A stretch of DNA of 64,000 nucleotides from Enterococcaceae bacterium OF42-14pH9A (GCA_027692465.1 JAQEYU010000003.1:248001-312000); one strand, 5' to 3'. Positions 54,307 through 63,264 are shown, counted from the first letter of the stretch. Notes: generated by a model not told the origin, from the letters alone. Numbers and translations: made by a program.

Positions 54307-54936
54307 ATGAGAAAAGCCGCCGTCAGTGCAGTGATAATGGCCAGCGGAAATTCTACACGCATGCAACAAAATAAACTATTTTTGACTTGTGAGGACCAGA
54401 CGTTTTTAGAGCGAACCATCGAGCTGGTGCGTTCTGTAGGGTTTGGTCGCGCAATTCTGGTGATTAAACCGGAAGATCTGGCAAATATCAAAGTTCCACG
54501 CAGTTTCATCGTGATCGAAAATAATGCTTCTGAGAGAGGTCAAAGTGCCAGCGTCAGATTTGGCACGGCCCAGGTACAAGGAGAAGGGGTTCTTTTCCTG
54601 ACTGCTGATCAACCGCTTCTGACCAGAGAGCTTTTGATGGATATCATCCGCAATGGTGAGAATAACAACATTGTTTTTCCGACCAGAGGTGAAAAACCAG
54701 CGACACCGATTTATTTCGGCAGTGCCTTTTTTGACGAACTCCTGCGTGTCAACGGGGACAGCGGGGGCCGCTCAGTCCGGGATGAACATCCGGAAGCGTG
54801 GGTCACTCTTCCGCAAGGAGAAGATTTGTTGATGGATGTGGATACCCCGGAAGATTATCGTACGCTGCAACGGTTGACCGCTAAGGGAAATGATCTGCTG
54901 GAGGTCGACTGTGAACTGGACCTGGAATTTGAATAA
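54307..54936 (+). CDS. MocA/YgfJ-like molybdenum-cofactor nucleotidyltransferase
   Basis: The 209-residue NTP-transferase-fold protein has a loop ASGNSTRMQQNKLFL (13-27) in place of the common LAAGxSxRMGxxK, LTADQPLLT around residue 98, and TPIYFGSAFFDELL. MocA transfers CMP to molybdopterin to make the MCD cofactor used by xanthine-dehydrogenase-family enzymes. YgfJ-type members are specifically linked to selenium-dependent hydroxylases. Located 110 bp after xdh, it most likely finishes that enzyme's cofactor. The RBS AAGGAGGTGATC is very strong. A terminator follows. Confidence 0.88.
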   Translation: MRKAAVSAVIMASGNSTRMQQNKLFLTCEDQTFLERTIELVRSVGFGRAILVIKPEDLANIKVPRSFIVIENNASERGQSASVRFGTAQVQGEGVLFLTADQPLLTRELLMDIIRNGENNNIVFPTRGEKPATPIYFGSAFFDELLRVNGDSGGRSVRDEHPEAWVTLPQGEDLLMDVDTPEDYRTLQRLTAKGNDLLEVDCELDLEFE

Positions 54937-54970
54937 GTAAAGAAATGCAGCCGCACTGTCGTAACTGTCC

Positions 54971-55006
54971 AGAGGCCGAATCCGTTGATTCGGTCTCTTA
55001 TTTTTT
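54971..55006 (+). terminator. Terminator after the MocA/YgfJ-like gene
   Basis: AGAGGCCGAATC and GATTCGGTCTCT pair with one mismatch around CGTT, followed by TATTTTTT. Confidence 0.85.
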
Positions 55007-55081
55007 AGATCCTTGATGGGATGCGCACAGTAGAGTATTGGAAGAAAAAATCATAAAAATATTTTTTTAACCTTAAAATTA

Positions 55082-55157
55082 TTGAGGTAGCGTTCACAAA
55101 GTGTTATAGTGAGGATGGTTAAAACGTACGTTATTTCTTGGTTGTGTGGAAATAACG
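55082..55157 (+). promoter_or_regulatory. Flavodoxin promoter and leader hairpin
   Basis: TTGAGG (55082-55087) and TATAGT (55105-55110) with a 17-bp spacer form a good promoter. The AGCGTT core at 55089-55094 overlaps the spacer. The leader then contains a perfect 9-bp hairpin, CGTTATTTC (55129-55137) and GAAATAACG (55149-55157). Confidence 0.55.
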
Positions 55158-55196
55158 AGCGCTTACAATAATTCGGAAACGGAAGGATGAAGGAGC

Positions 55197-55646
55197 ATGA
55201 CAGCAGCAAAAATCGTATACGCAAGCATGACTGGCAACACAGAGGGGATTGCGGAAATTCTGGAGAAAAATTTTGAGGAGGCAGGAATCGACGTGGAACG
55301 TCTGGAAGCTGACGACGCAGACAGCGATATCTTTGAAGATGCCGATATCTGTGTGATCGCAACTTATACCTACAATGACGGTGAACTGCCTTTTGATTTT
55401 GAAGATTTCATCGACGAGTTGCCGGAAGCCGATTTGGCAGGAAAAGTCTTCGGTGTTGTCGGCAGCGGTGACAGTGAATTGTATCCTGATTACTTCTGCA
55501 AAGCTGCGGATGATTTTGCTGAAGCATTTGAAAAGACCGGCGCCAAAAAAGGTGCCAATACTGTAAAAATCGAGAACGATGCCGATGATGAAGACGAAGA
55601 AGTTTTAGCAGCATTTGTCAAAAAACTGATTGCTGCTGTTGATTAA
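55197..55646 (+). CDS. Flavodoxin
   Basis: The 149-residue acidic short-chain flavodoxin has the FMN phosphate loop YASMTGNTEG (8-17), the 50s/60s loop near CVIATYTYNDGELP and the 90s loop near GSGDSELYPDYF. It carries one electron at low potential in place of ferredoxin. It precedes nfnA-nfnB-nifJ, which encode proteins that reduce or oxidise ferredoxin/flavodoxin, so it is probably their shared electron carrier. Own promoter and an AAGGATGAAGGAG RBS. It is separated from the xdh-mocA transcript by a terminator. Confidence 0.94.
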   Translation: MTAAKIVYASMTGNTEGIAEILEKNFEEAGIDVERLEADDADSDIFEDADICVIATYTYNDGELPFDFEDFIDELPEADLAGKVFGVVGSGDSELYPDYFCKAADDFAEAFEKTGAKKGANTVKIENDADDEDEEVLAAFVKKLIAAVD

Positions 55647-55730
55647 ACAGCTGCACTGAATCGGTGACCTGACTTGGCTCGGGTTAAAAGAGGTTTTTCA
55701 GCTCAGTTCAGTAAAGGGAGAAGGTTAACA

Positions 55731-56567
55731 ATGTACACCATCTCAAAACGCCGACAACTGGCGGATAAAGAGTTTGAGTTTTGGGTGAAAGCTCCTCGGA
55801 TTGCGAAAAAAGCGCAAGCGGGCCAATTTGTGATCTTGCGGATTGACCGTCACGGAGAGCGAGTACCATTGACGATCGTGGATGTGGATCTTACCACCGG
55901 TTCGATTCGTTTGATTTTTCAAGTGATCGGCAAGTCAACCGCAGCACTCAGTCAGCTGCAAGACGGAGAGGCTCTGCAAGATCTCGTAGGTCCTTTGGGG
56001 AAGGCCACCGAGGTCCAAAATTACGGTACTGTCCTGATGGTGGGCGGCGGTGTGGGGATTGCTGCGCTGTATCCGATCGTTAAGGCGATGAAAGCGGCAG
56101 GAAATCGTGTGATTACAGTGTTAGGGGCGAAAACAGCGGATTTGGTGATTCTGGAGACGGAATGCCGGGCTGTTTCCGATGAGTTGTTTGTGATGACCGA
56201 TGATGGAACAGCGGGGACTAAGGGGTTAGTGACGGATGCCATGCAGCAGATCTTTGAGAAAGAAAGAATCGATCATGCTTGGGGTATCGGGCCGTCTATT
56301 ATGATGAAATTCTGTACGTTGACGGCAGAAAAATACAAAGTGCCGATTTTTGTTTCCTTGAATCCGATCATGATTGACGGGACCGGGATGTGCGGCGGCT
56401 GCCGTGTTACAGTCGGTAACGAAGTACGTTTTGCCTGTGTGGACGGGCCCGAGTTTTTGGGCAGCGAAGTTGATTGGGACGAATTTATTCAACGGATGGG
56501 CCAATATCGAGAAGAAGAGCTGGGGTCTTACGAGAATTATCGGAAACAGGTGAGTACAAATGGTTAA
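55731..56567 (+). CDS. nfnA: NfnA/SudB-like ferredoxin-NADP oxidoreductase subunit (FAD/[2Fe-2S])
   Basis: The 278-residue protein of the dihydroorotate dehydrogenase electron-transfer-subunit family has an N-terminal FAD barrel (1-95), an NAD-binding domain (VLMVGGGVGIAALYPIV, about 101-117) and a C-terminal [2Fe-2S] site. The cluster ligands appear to be Asp216, Cys221, Cys224 and Cys236 (IDGTGMCGGC and FACVDGP), the Asp/3-Cys pattern known for NfnA. Start ATG 55731 follows GGGAGAAGG. It overlaps the NfnB-like gene by 8 bp. Together they would form the bifurcating NADH-dependent reduced ferredoxin:NADP oxidoreductase or a sulfide-dehydrogenase-like complex. Confidence 0.85.
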   Translation: MYTISKRRQLADKEFEFWVKAPRIAKKAQAGQFVILRIDRHGERVPLTIVDVDLTTGSIRLIFQVIGKSTAALSQLQDGEALQDLVGPLGKATEVQNYGTVLMVGGGVGIAALYPIVKAMKAAGNRVITVLGAKTADLVILETECRAVSDELFVMTDDGTAGTKGLVTDAMQQIFEKERIDHAWGIGPSIMMKFCTLTAEKYKVPIFVSLNPIMIDGTGMCGGCRVTVGNEVRFACVDGPEFLGSEVDWDEFIQRMGQYREEELGSYENYRKQVSTNG

Positions 56568-57972
56568 ACGCAGCTACAATAAAACACCGATGGCAGAACA
56601 GGATCCGCTTGTGCGGTCAACAAATTTCAAAGAGGTTGCACTGGGCTATACTCTGGCAGAAGGACGCTTGGAAGCCAGCCGGTGTCTGCAATGTAAAAAT
56701 GCCCCTTGTATTCAGGCTTGTCCGGTAATGATCGACATCCCGGGCTTTATCAAAGCTGTCAATGAGAATGATCTCAACCTGGCCTATCAGGTGATCAATC
56801 GTTATTCCAATCTTCCGGCAATCTGTGGCCGAGTCTGTCCCCAGGAAAAGCAGTGTGAGATGGTTTGTCGCTTGGGTCAATCGAAAAAATTCGAGCCGGT
56901 AGCTATCGGAAAATTGGAACGGTTGGTAGCCGACTGGGCATTAGATCAGCCGACAGAACCATTGACGATCCCACAAGACAAGGGGCGTGTCGCAGTAATA
57001 GGTTCCGGGCCGTCAGGATTGACGGTGGCGGGGGATTTGGCCAAAAGCGGCTATCAGGTTACGATTTTCGAAGCCCTGCACCAAGCCGGGGGCGTTTTGA
57101 GCTACGGAATCCCGGAATTTCGTCTGCCTAAAGCAACGGTGGCAAAAGAGATTCAAAAAATCATTGACTTGGGTGTAACTATTGAAACCAATGTGGTAGT
57201 CGGTAAAACGATCACGATGACCGAGATCATGACAGACTTTGATGCCTGCTATGTTGCTGTGGGAGCGGGAACGCCTCATTTTATGGGAATTCCCGGTTCA
57301 GCATTGAAAGGAGTAGCTGCATCAAGTGAATTTCTGACCCGGATTAATCTTATGCACAGTTACGAATTTCCGCAATATGATACACCGGTGAAAAAAGGTC
57401 GGCATGTGGTGGTGATCGGCGGCGGCAATGTAGCAATGGATGCGGCCCGTTCGGCAAAACGACTGGGAGCCGAGCGAGTCACCGTCGTTTATCGTCGTTC
57501 TTTGGCAGAACTGCCGGCCCGTGAAGAAGAGTATCACCATTCAGTGGAAGAAGGAATCGAGTATAGTTGGTTGACTAATCCCACGGCTTACCTTGGAGAC
57601 GAGGAGGGCCAGTTGACCGGTGTGAAATGTGTGAAGATGCAGCTGGGCGAGCCGGATGTATCCGGGCGTCGTCGTCCGGAGCCGATTCCCGGCAGTGAAT
57701 TTGTTATCCCGGCCGATGAAGCCATTGAAGCAATCGGACAAGGAGCCAATAAAGTTCTGTTTGAGACCTATCCGGAACTGGCTTTGAGCGATCGGGGATA
57801 TGTTGAGGTCAATGAAGACAGCTGCCGCACCAGTGTACCGGGAATCTTTGCCGGCGGGGATATCGTAACCGGTGCAGCCACAGTAATTCTGGCAATGGGT
57901 GCAGGAAAAATGGCAGCTAAAGAAATCGCTGAGTATATCACTGCCAAGAAACAAACTAATCAGCCGGTCTGA
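56560..57972 (+). CDS. nfnB: NfnB / homotetrameric GltA-like iron-sulfur flavoprotein
   Basis: The 470-residue protein is GltD-like. It has an N-terminal Cys-rich helical domain binding two 4Fe-4S clusters (CLQCKNAPCIQACPV and CGRVCPQEKQCEMVC), an FAD site GSGPSGLTVAGDLAKSG and a second nucleotide site VVIGGGNVAMDAARSAK. Databases often call this 'glutamate synthase (NADPH), homotetrameric', but there is no glutamine amidotransferase or synthase domain. With the overlapping NfnA-like gene it is better read as NfnB, coupling NADPH with NADH and ferredoxin or flavodoxin. It also resembles the central part of YgfK encoded at 36003. Confidence 0.87.
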   Translation: MVKRSYNKTPMAEQDPLVRSTNFKEVALGYTLAEGRLEASRCLQCKNAPCIQACPVMIDIPGFIKAVNENDLNLAYQVINRYSNLPAICGRVCPQEKQCEMVCRLGQSKKFEPVAIGKLERLVADWALDQPTEPLTIPQDKGRVAVIGSGPSGLTVAGDLAKSGYQVTIFEALHQAGGVLSYGIPEFRLPKATVAKEIQKIIDLGVTIETNVVVGKTITMTEIMTDFDACYVAVGAGTPHFMGIPGSALKGVAASSEFLTRINLMHSYEFPQYDTPVKKGRHVVVIGGGNVAMDAARSAKRLGAERVTVVYRRSLAELPAREEEYHHSVEEGIEYSWLTNPTAYLGDEEGQLTGVKCVKMQLGEPDVSGRRRPEPIPGSEFVIPADEAIEAIGQGANKVLFETYPELALSDRGYVEVNEDSCRTSVPGIFAGGDIVTGAATVILAMGAGKMAAKEIAEYITAKKQTNQPV

Positions 57973-58197
57973 GTAAGCAGCAGTGCTATTTAAAAAGGTG
58001 GGTGTATCTGAAGTCTCCGGCGAAATCCGGCGTTTTGCGAACTGCTAAAACCTACAAGTCATGGGGCGTTTACGGTGTTCATAAGGGGACATTTTGAGCA
58101 GATGGCGGGCAAAGCGCTAAAATCTCCGAGGGGGGGAGTTTTTCAGATCCGACTCGTTAGTAAAAAAGTATTCCAGAACAGAAAGAAGTTTAAACAG

Positions 58198-61100
58198 ATG
58201 AAGAAAATGAAAACAATGGATGGCAATACCGCGGCTGCGTATATTTCCTATGCCTTTACCGAAGTTGCAGCAATCTATCCGATCACACCAAGTTCTACCA
58301 TGGCCGAGGTCGTGGATGAGTGGGCTGAAAAAGGCCAGAAAAATATCTTTGGGGAAAAGGTCAAAGTCGTCGAGATGCAATCAGAAGCCGGTGCAGCCGG
58401 TGCTGTCCACGGGTCGTTGAAAACCGGGGCACTGACGACGACTTATACTGCTTCACAAGGTTTGCTGCTGATGATCCCGAACATGTATAAGATTGCCGGT
58501 GAACTGCTGCCGAGTGTTTTCCATGTGGCAGCTCGGTCCGTTGCAACCAATGCGCTGAGTATTTTTGGCGACCACAGTGATGTGATGGCTACCCGTCAGA
58601 CCGGTTTTTGTATGTTGGCGGAAACTGGTGTTCAAGAAGTGATGGATTTGTCGGCGGTAGCTCATTTGGCAGCCATCGAAGGAAGTCTGCCTTTTGTGAA
58701 TTTCTTTGACGGCTTCCGGACATCTCATGAGTTGCAGAAAATCGAAGTGTTGGATTACGATGATCTCAAAGCAATGGTGGATCAAAATGGACTGCAGGAT
58801 TTCCGCAACCGAGCGATGAATCCTAATGATCCCCACATTTCCGGGACTGCCCAAAATCCGGATATCTATTTCCAATCGCGGGAAACGGTCAATCAATACT
58901 ACGACCGGATGCCGGCGATCGTAAAAAAATACATGGATAAGATCAATGACCTGCGAGGGACAAGTTACGATCTGACTACCTATTATGGGGCGCCGGATGC
59001 GACCGAAGTGATCATTTCCATGGGTTCAGCAACACCTACGATCCGTCAGACAGTGGACTATTTGAATGGCAAAGGTCGGAAAGTCGGCCATATCAATATC
59101 CATCTGTATCGTCCTTTCCCAGCAGCCGATATTCTGGCCAAACTGCCGGCTTCGGTTGAGCGGATTGCCGTTTTGGATCGTACCAAAGAACCGGGAGCCG
59201 ACGGTGAACCGCTGCTGTTGGATGTCCAAAGTATCTTGTACCGCCATCCCAATCGTCCGGTGATCATCGGCGGACGTTATGGGATTGCTTCAAAAGACGT
59301 GACACCGGATCAAATCGTTGGCGTCTATGATCACCTGCGTTTACCGGAAGAACAGCTGAAACAACGCTTTACAATCGGAATCAAAGACGATGTAACTTTC
59401 TTGAGTCTGCCGCAGACCAAGATTTTGGATTTGACCAAGCCAGGTACCTTCCAAGCAAAATTCTGGGGCTTTGGTTCTGACGGGACAGTCGGAGCCAACA
59501 AACAAGCCATCAAGATCATCGGTGACAATACGGATATGTATGCTCAGGCGTATTTCTCCTATGATTCCAAAAAATCCGGCGGTCTGACCGTTTCGCATCT
59601 GCGTTTTGGTCATGATCCGATCGACTCTACCTATTTAGTGGAAAATGCCGATTTTGTCGGCTGTCACAATGCCGCTTACCTTCACAAGTATGATTTGGTG
59701 AAAGGTCTGCGGGAAGGCGGGACTTTTCTGCTGAACACGGTTTGGGACGAAGAGCAGGTGAAAAAACATCTGCCTACCAATTTGAAACGGTACTTGGCCC
59801 AACACCACAATGAATTTTATATTATCGATGCCATGCATATCGCTATGAACAACGGGTTGGGACGCCGGATCAATACCGTGATGTCGGCGGCATTCTTTGA
59901 AGTGACGGATATCATGGAGCGGGAGACCTTCCTGCCGCTGCTTAAAGGCGAAATCGAAAAGACTTACTTGAAGAAATCCAAAGAAATCGTAGAGCGTAAT
60001 TGGACCTCTATCGATCAGACTTTCGAACATCTTCGAAAAATCGAAGTGCCACAGGAATGGGCTGATCTGGAACCGGTGGCTGAAGCTGTTCCTGAAGACC
60101 GGCCGGCGTTTGTCCGCAATATTCTTGATCCGATAGCCAGACAAGAAGGCGATGACTTGTCTGTTGGCGATTTGATTGAAAACGGGATGCTGGGAGGCCG
60201 GATGCCGCTTGGAACAGCTGCTTATGAAAAGCGCGGTATCGCTCTGCAAGTACCGGAATGGCTTCCTGAAGTCTGTACCATGTGTAACGAGTGCTCCTTT
60301 GTTTGTCCCCATGCGTCCATTCGGCCATTCTTGGCAGATGAAGAGGAGCTGGCCCAGGCACCGGAAGGCTTTATCGTTCGTGATTTCAAAGGAAAAGACG
60401 GTTTGAAGTATCGGATCCAGGTGTCCTTGGAGGATTGTACCGGCTGCGGGCTTTGTGTTGAAGCTTGTCCGGCCAACGCATTGGTGATGAAAGACTATGA
60501 AACCCAGCAGGAAGAAGCAGTCAACTGGGCGTTTGCCATGACATTGCGGCATAAAGAAAATCCGCTGAAAAAAGAATCCGTGCGGGGATCGCAATTTGAA
60601 AAACCGTTACTGGAATTTTCCGGCGCTTGTGCCGGTTGCGGTGAAACACCGTATATCAAACTGCTGACACAACTTTACGGTGATCGGATGATGATTGCCA
60701 ATACTACCGGCTGTTCTTCAATCTGGGGAGCATCCGCGCCGGTCTCTCCTTATACGACCAATGATCTGGGTCAAGGGCCGGCCTGGTCCAATTCCTTATT
60801 TGAAGACAACGCCGAATACGGCTTCGGGATGTATATGGCTAACAATGTCCGGCGTCAACGGGTAGCAGATCGGGTGACGGCAGCCTTGTCTGCATCTCTG
60901 GGGACTGAAGAAACCCGGGCGTTACTGCAGAACTGGCTGGACCATTACGATGAAGGTGACGGGACCCAGCAGCGGGCCGCCAAAATGGCAGCTGCCTTGG
61001 AAACGGAAATCGATCTGTCATTAAAAGAGATCTTGGCTGACCGCAACCTCTTTGCCAAACCGAGTCAATGGATTCTCGGTGGCGACGGCTGGGCTTACGA

Positions 61101-61728
61101 CATCGGTTTCGGGGGGATCGACCATGTGTTGGCCTCCGGAGAAGACATCAATATCTTTGTGATGGACAACGAAGTATATGCCAATACCGGCGGACAAATG
61201 AGTAAAGCAACACCGACCTCCGCCATTGCCAAATTTGCTGCCGGCGGTAAGAAAACTTCCAAGAAAGATCTCGGCATGATGGCGGTGACTTACGGGAATG
61301 TCTATGTGGCTCAGATTTCGATGGAAGCCAATCCGACCCAGGCGATCAAAGCTATCACTGAAGCGGAAAATTATCCGGGACCGTCTCTGATCATCGGTTA
61401 CACACCATGTATTACCCATGGATTGAAAGGCGGTATGGGCAATTCTGTCTATGAAGCCCGCGAAGCCGTCGAATCCGGTTATTGGCAGCTGTATCGTTTC
61501 GATCCGCGTTTGACTGAAAAAGGCAAAGATCCTTTCCGTCTGGACTTCAAGAAAGCCGAGTTTGACAAGATCCCGGATCTGCTGTTGAAACAAACCCGCT
61601 TTTCTGCTCTGAATACAGTCAAGAAAGATCCTGAGCTGGTGGAAGAAATGTTTGATGCCACCGTCGAAGCGATGGAACGCCGTTCAGAAACTTACACGGA
61701 CATGGCCGGTATGAAAAAAGGAAAATAA
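58198..61728 (+). CDS. nifJ: Pyruvate:ferredoxin (flavodoxin) oxidoreductase
   Basis: The 1176-residue single-chain PFOR oxidises pyruvate with CoA to acetyl-CoA and CO2 and reduces ferredoxin or flavodoxin. Domains run in the usual order: AAYISYAFTEVAAIYPITPS at the N-terminus, gamma domain, a two-cluster ferredoxin domain (CTMCNECSFVCPH and CTGCGLCVEACPA), CAGCGETPYIKL binding the proximal cluster, and the TPP domain (GGDGWAYDIGFGG; MDNEVYANTGGQ). ATG 58198 gives an N-terminus like homologues; the RBS is weak and the frame is open further upstream. Pyruvate from YgeX is an obvious substrate. It follows nfnB by 225 bp. Confidence 0.95.
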   Translation: MKKMKTMDGNTAAAYISYAFTEVAAIYPITPSSTMAEVVDEWAEKGQKNIFGEKVKVVEMQSEAGAAGAVHGSLKTGALTTTYTASQGLLLMIPNMYKIAGELLPSVFHVAARSVATNALSIFGDHSDVMATRQTGFCMLAETGVQEVMDLSAVAHLAAIEGSLPFVNFFDGFRTSHELQKIEVLDYDDLKAMVDQNGLQDFRNRAMNPNDPHISGTAQNPDIYFQSRETVNQYYDRMPAIVKKYMDKINDLRGTSYDLTTYYGAPDATEVIISMGSATPTIRQTVDYLNGKGRKVGHINIHLYRPFPAADILAKLPASVERIAVLDRTKEPGADGEPLLLDVQSILYRHPNRPVIIGGRYGIASKDVTPDQIVGVYDHLRLPEEQLKQRFTIGIKDDVTFLSLPQTKILDLTKPGTFQAKFWGFGSDGTVGANKQAIKIIGDNTDMYAQAYFSYDSKKSGGLTVSHLRFGHDPIDSTYLVENADFVGCHNAAYLHKYDLVKGLREGGTFLLNTVWDEEQVKKHLPTNLKRYLAQHHNEFYIIDAMHIAMNNGLGRRINTVMSAAFFEVTDIMERETFLPLLKGEIEKTYLKKSKEIVERNWTSIDQTFEHLRKIEVPQEWADLEPVAEAVPEDRPAFVRNILDPIARQEGDDLSVGDLIENGMLGGRMPLGTAAYEKRGIALQVPEWLPEVCTMCNECSFVCPHASIRPFLADEEELAQAPEGFIVRDFKGKDGLKYRIQVSLEDCTGCGLCVEACPANALVMKDYETQQEEAVNWAFAMTLRHKENPLKKESVRGSQFEKPLLEFSGACAGCGETPYIKLLTQLYGDRMMIANTTGCSSIWGASAPVSPYTTNDLGQGPAWSNSLFEDNAEYGFGMYMANNVRRQRVADRVTAALSASLGTEETRALLQNWLDHYDEGDGTQQRAAKMAAALETEIDLSLKEILADRNLFAKPSQWILGGDGWAYDIGFGGIDHVLASGEDINIFVMDNEVYANTGGQMSKATPTSAIAKFAAGGKKTSKKDLGMMAVTYGNVYVAQISMEANPTQAIKAITEAENYPGPSLIIGYTPCITHGLKGGMGNSVYEAREAVESGYWQLYRFDPRLTEKGKDPFRLDFKKAEFDKIPDLLLKQTRFSALNTVKKDPELVEEMFDATVEAMERRSETYTDMAGMKKGK

Positions 61729-61920
61729 TTTTTCTGCTCCGGCACAAGGTACCAGTTCTTTAAAGTACCATCCTGTTATTTTGCAGATCCGTCTGCTGCA
61801 GCCGGTCTTTGATCGCTCCTTGCCGAGCTGCAACGACTGATTTGAATAAAGAGTTCCACCCGTATTGACCACACCTCATCAGAATCGGAGAAATAGCCAA
61901 AAAGCTGTTTTCCCCGGTAA

Positions 61921-61967
61921 AAAAAGCCGACTTGTCATCAAAAAAATGGCAAGTCGGCTTTTTATTT
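61921..61967. terminator. Bidirectional terminator after nifJ
   Basis: AAAAAGCCGACTTG pairs with CAAGTCGGCTTTTT across an A-rich loop; A and T tracts on both flanks. The gene-free stretch 61729-62190 holds this and repeat copy F. Confidence 0.9.
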
Positions 61968-62000
61968 TCTGAAAATTTTGTGGTTTGGCTACAAGATCCT

Positions 62001-62159
62001 GGGCTATGTCTGAAAATACCAGGGGAATCCAAATTCTTGCGGATCTGCTGAAATCAAGGAGTAAAGCACAGCTTATGTGGTGCAAAGTTGCGCATTTACG
62101 ACGCAGGCTGCGATGAAAAGGACCAAAGTAGCTGCCACTGACGTGTTCAGACACGCCCT
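62001..62159 (-). repeat. Dispersed intergenic element, copy F (inverted)
   Basis: A reverse copy of about 158 bp. The left end is diverged (GGGCTATGTCTGAAAAT) and the right end keeps GTTCAGACACGCCC. It carries CTTATGTGGTGC in the centre and the same 3-bp deletion seen in copy E. Confidence 0.85.
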
Positions 62160-62190
62160 GAGCTCGGGCAGCCAGAAAGTTTTGTCAGGA

Positions 62191-62448
62191 TCACTTATTG
62201 TCTTTTCCGAACAAGTCTTTGATTTTGTCTACGAGTCCGTCTGCATTGGCAGCATCTTTGGCATCACTGAATGCGTGTTTGGCTTTTTCAGAAAACTCGT
62301 CTGGATTGAAATTTGTGATCATATCTTTGGCCTTGTCTGCAAAATCACCCAGATCATCCTTATGCTCTTCAACAAATTTCTGGGCCGCCTCGACATTGCC
62401 TTCACCAATCAAATCTTTTACTTTTTGGATCAATTCTTCTTTGTTCAT
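62191..62448 (-). CDS. Small acidic helical protein of unknown function
   Basis: The 85-residue protein is highly charged and almost entirely helical, with repeated amphipathic segments such as LIQKVKDLIGEGNVEAAQKFV and DEFSEKAKHAFSDAKDAA. It has no Cys or Trp and no membrane segment. Such proteins are abundant in lactobacilli and enterococci and resemble stress-induced CsbD-like or LEA-like proteins in composition, but I do not recognise the family. AAAGGAGG lies eight bases before the chosen ATG; a second ATG two codons upstream is too close to the RBS. Its reading frame extends upstream without support. Confidence 0.75.
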   Translation of the reverse strand: MNKEELIQKVKDLIGEGNVEAAQKFVEEHKDDLGDFADKAKDMITNFNPDEFSEKAKHAFSDAKDAANADGLVDKIKDLFGKDNK

Positions 62449-62651
62449 TTTCATTTCCTCCTTTAGCGTACGTGAAAACTCTCCAAAAAAATGGCGCGGG
62501 TTTTCAGATGCACTTGCTGTTTTGCTGCAAGTAAAGTGTAGCACGCTGAACTTTTTTCGCGAAATAAAATGCCCGCATTTGTCGGGGGAGTATGTCGTAT
62601 CTGCCGGAATATGTGTGAACAAGGTCAAAGAAAAAACTGACCGGTGCGGGG

Positions 62652-63080
62652 TCAGTTTCCAATAATGGCTTGATTCATGAAGGCAGTTTTCGGTAAAAAG
62701 GCCCGGTCCAGTTTTTCCAGACGGCGATCGATACGAGCAGCTACCGGATCAAGACGCAGTTTACGGTAAGCCAAGAGCAGAACACAGCGTTCTTTGTCCG
62801 GCCGATTTTCGCGCCGATAAATATTGGCTACCCGCTCCACATATTCATAATGGGTATAATCGGAAAGCTCGCACAAATATAAAAGCAGATCTTCTGCTTT
62901 GTCCATTTCGTCAATTGCGTAATAGTTCAAAGCTTCCCGGTAAAGTTTGATCTCGAAATTTTCATTTTGCGGCAGCGCTTTTCTTCGCAGCCACTCTTTA
63001 ACAGAGATTTTTTCAATAACATTGCCGTCGTGGTCACGGATCAAAATGACCGGCAATTCTTGTGAGTTTCCTGCGGGCAT
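62652..63080 (-). CDS. Hypothetical protein, helical-repeat-like
   Basis: The 142-residue soluble protein starts with a short beta region (LPVILIRDHDGNVIEKISVKEW) and continues as charged helices (LYREALNYYAIDEMDKAEDLLLYL and YEYVERVANIYRRENRPDKER) reminiscent of TPR-like pairs. I do not recognise it. ATG 63080 or GTG 63086 could start it; neither has a strong RBS. It lies between the small helical protein gene and the DUF308 gene, on the same strand as both. Confidence 0.65.
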   Translation of the reverse strand: MPAGNSQELPVILIRDHDGNVIEKISVKEWLRRKALPQNENFEIKLYREALNYYAIDEMDKAEDLLLYLCELSDYTHYEYVERVANIYRRENRPDKERCVLLLAYRKLRLDPVAARIDRRLEKLDRAFLPKTAFMNQAIIGN

Positions 63081-63230
63081 GGCCACACCGGCTTTCTTTT
63101 AAGGATACACTCAGTATAGCCGCTTCCATGGGAAAAGACAATGTGTGAAAGTGTAAACTTAAGAAAATGTCAAGTCAGACACATGGTGTTTTTTGCAGCG
63201 TCGCATTTTCACAGAAAAAACCGCGCTCCC

Positions 63231-63264
63231 AAAAAGCAGTTCCTGTCAGCAGGGACTGCTTTTT
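63231..63264. terminator. Terminator downstream of the DUF308 gene
   Basis: AAAAAGCAGTTCCTG and CAGGGACTGCTTTTT pair with one mismatch around TCAG. It is symmetric and lies about 140 bp beyond the minus-strand DUF308 stop, in an otherwise gene-free stretch (63081-63406). Confidence 0.85.

Noticed and set aside
59635..60594. 319-residue minus-strand frame inside nifJ
   Set aside because: Antisense to conserved PFOR domains, with no ribosome binding site and His/Phe/Gln-rich shadow composition.
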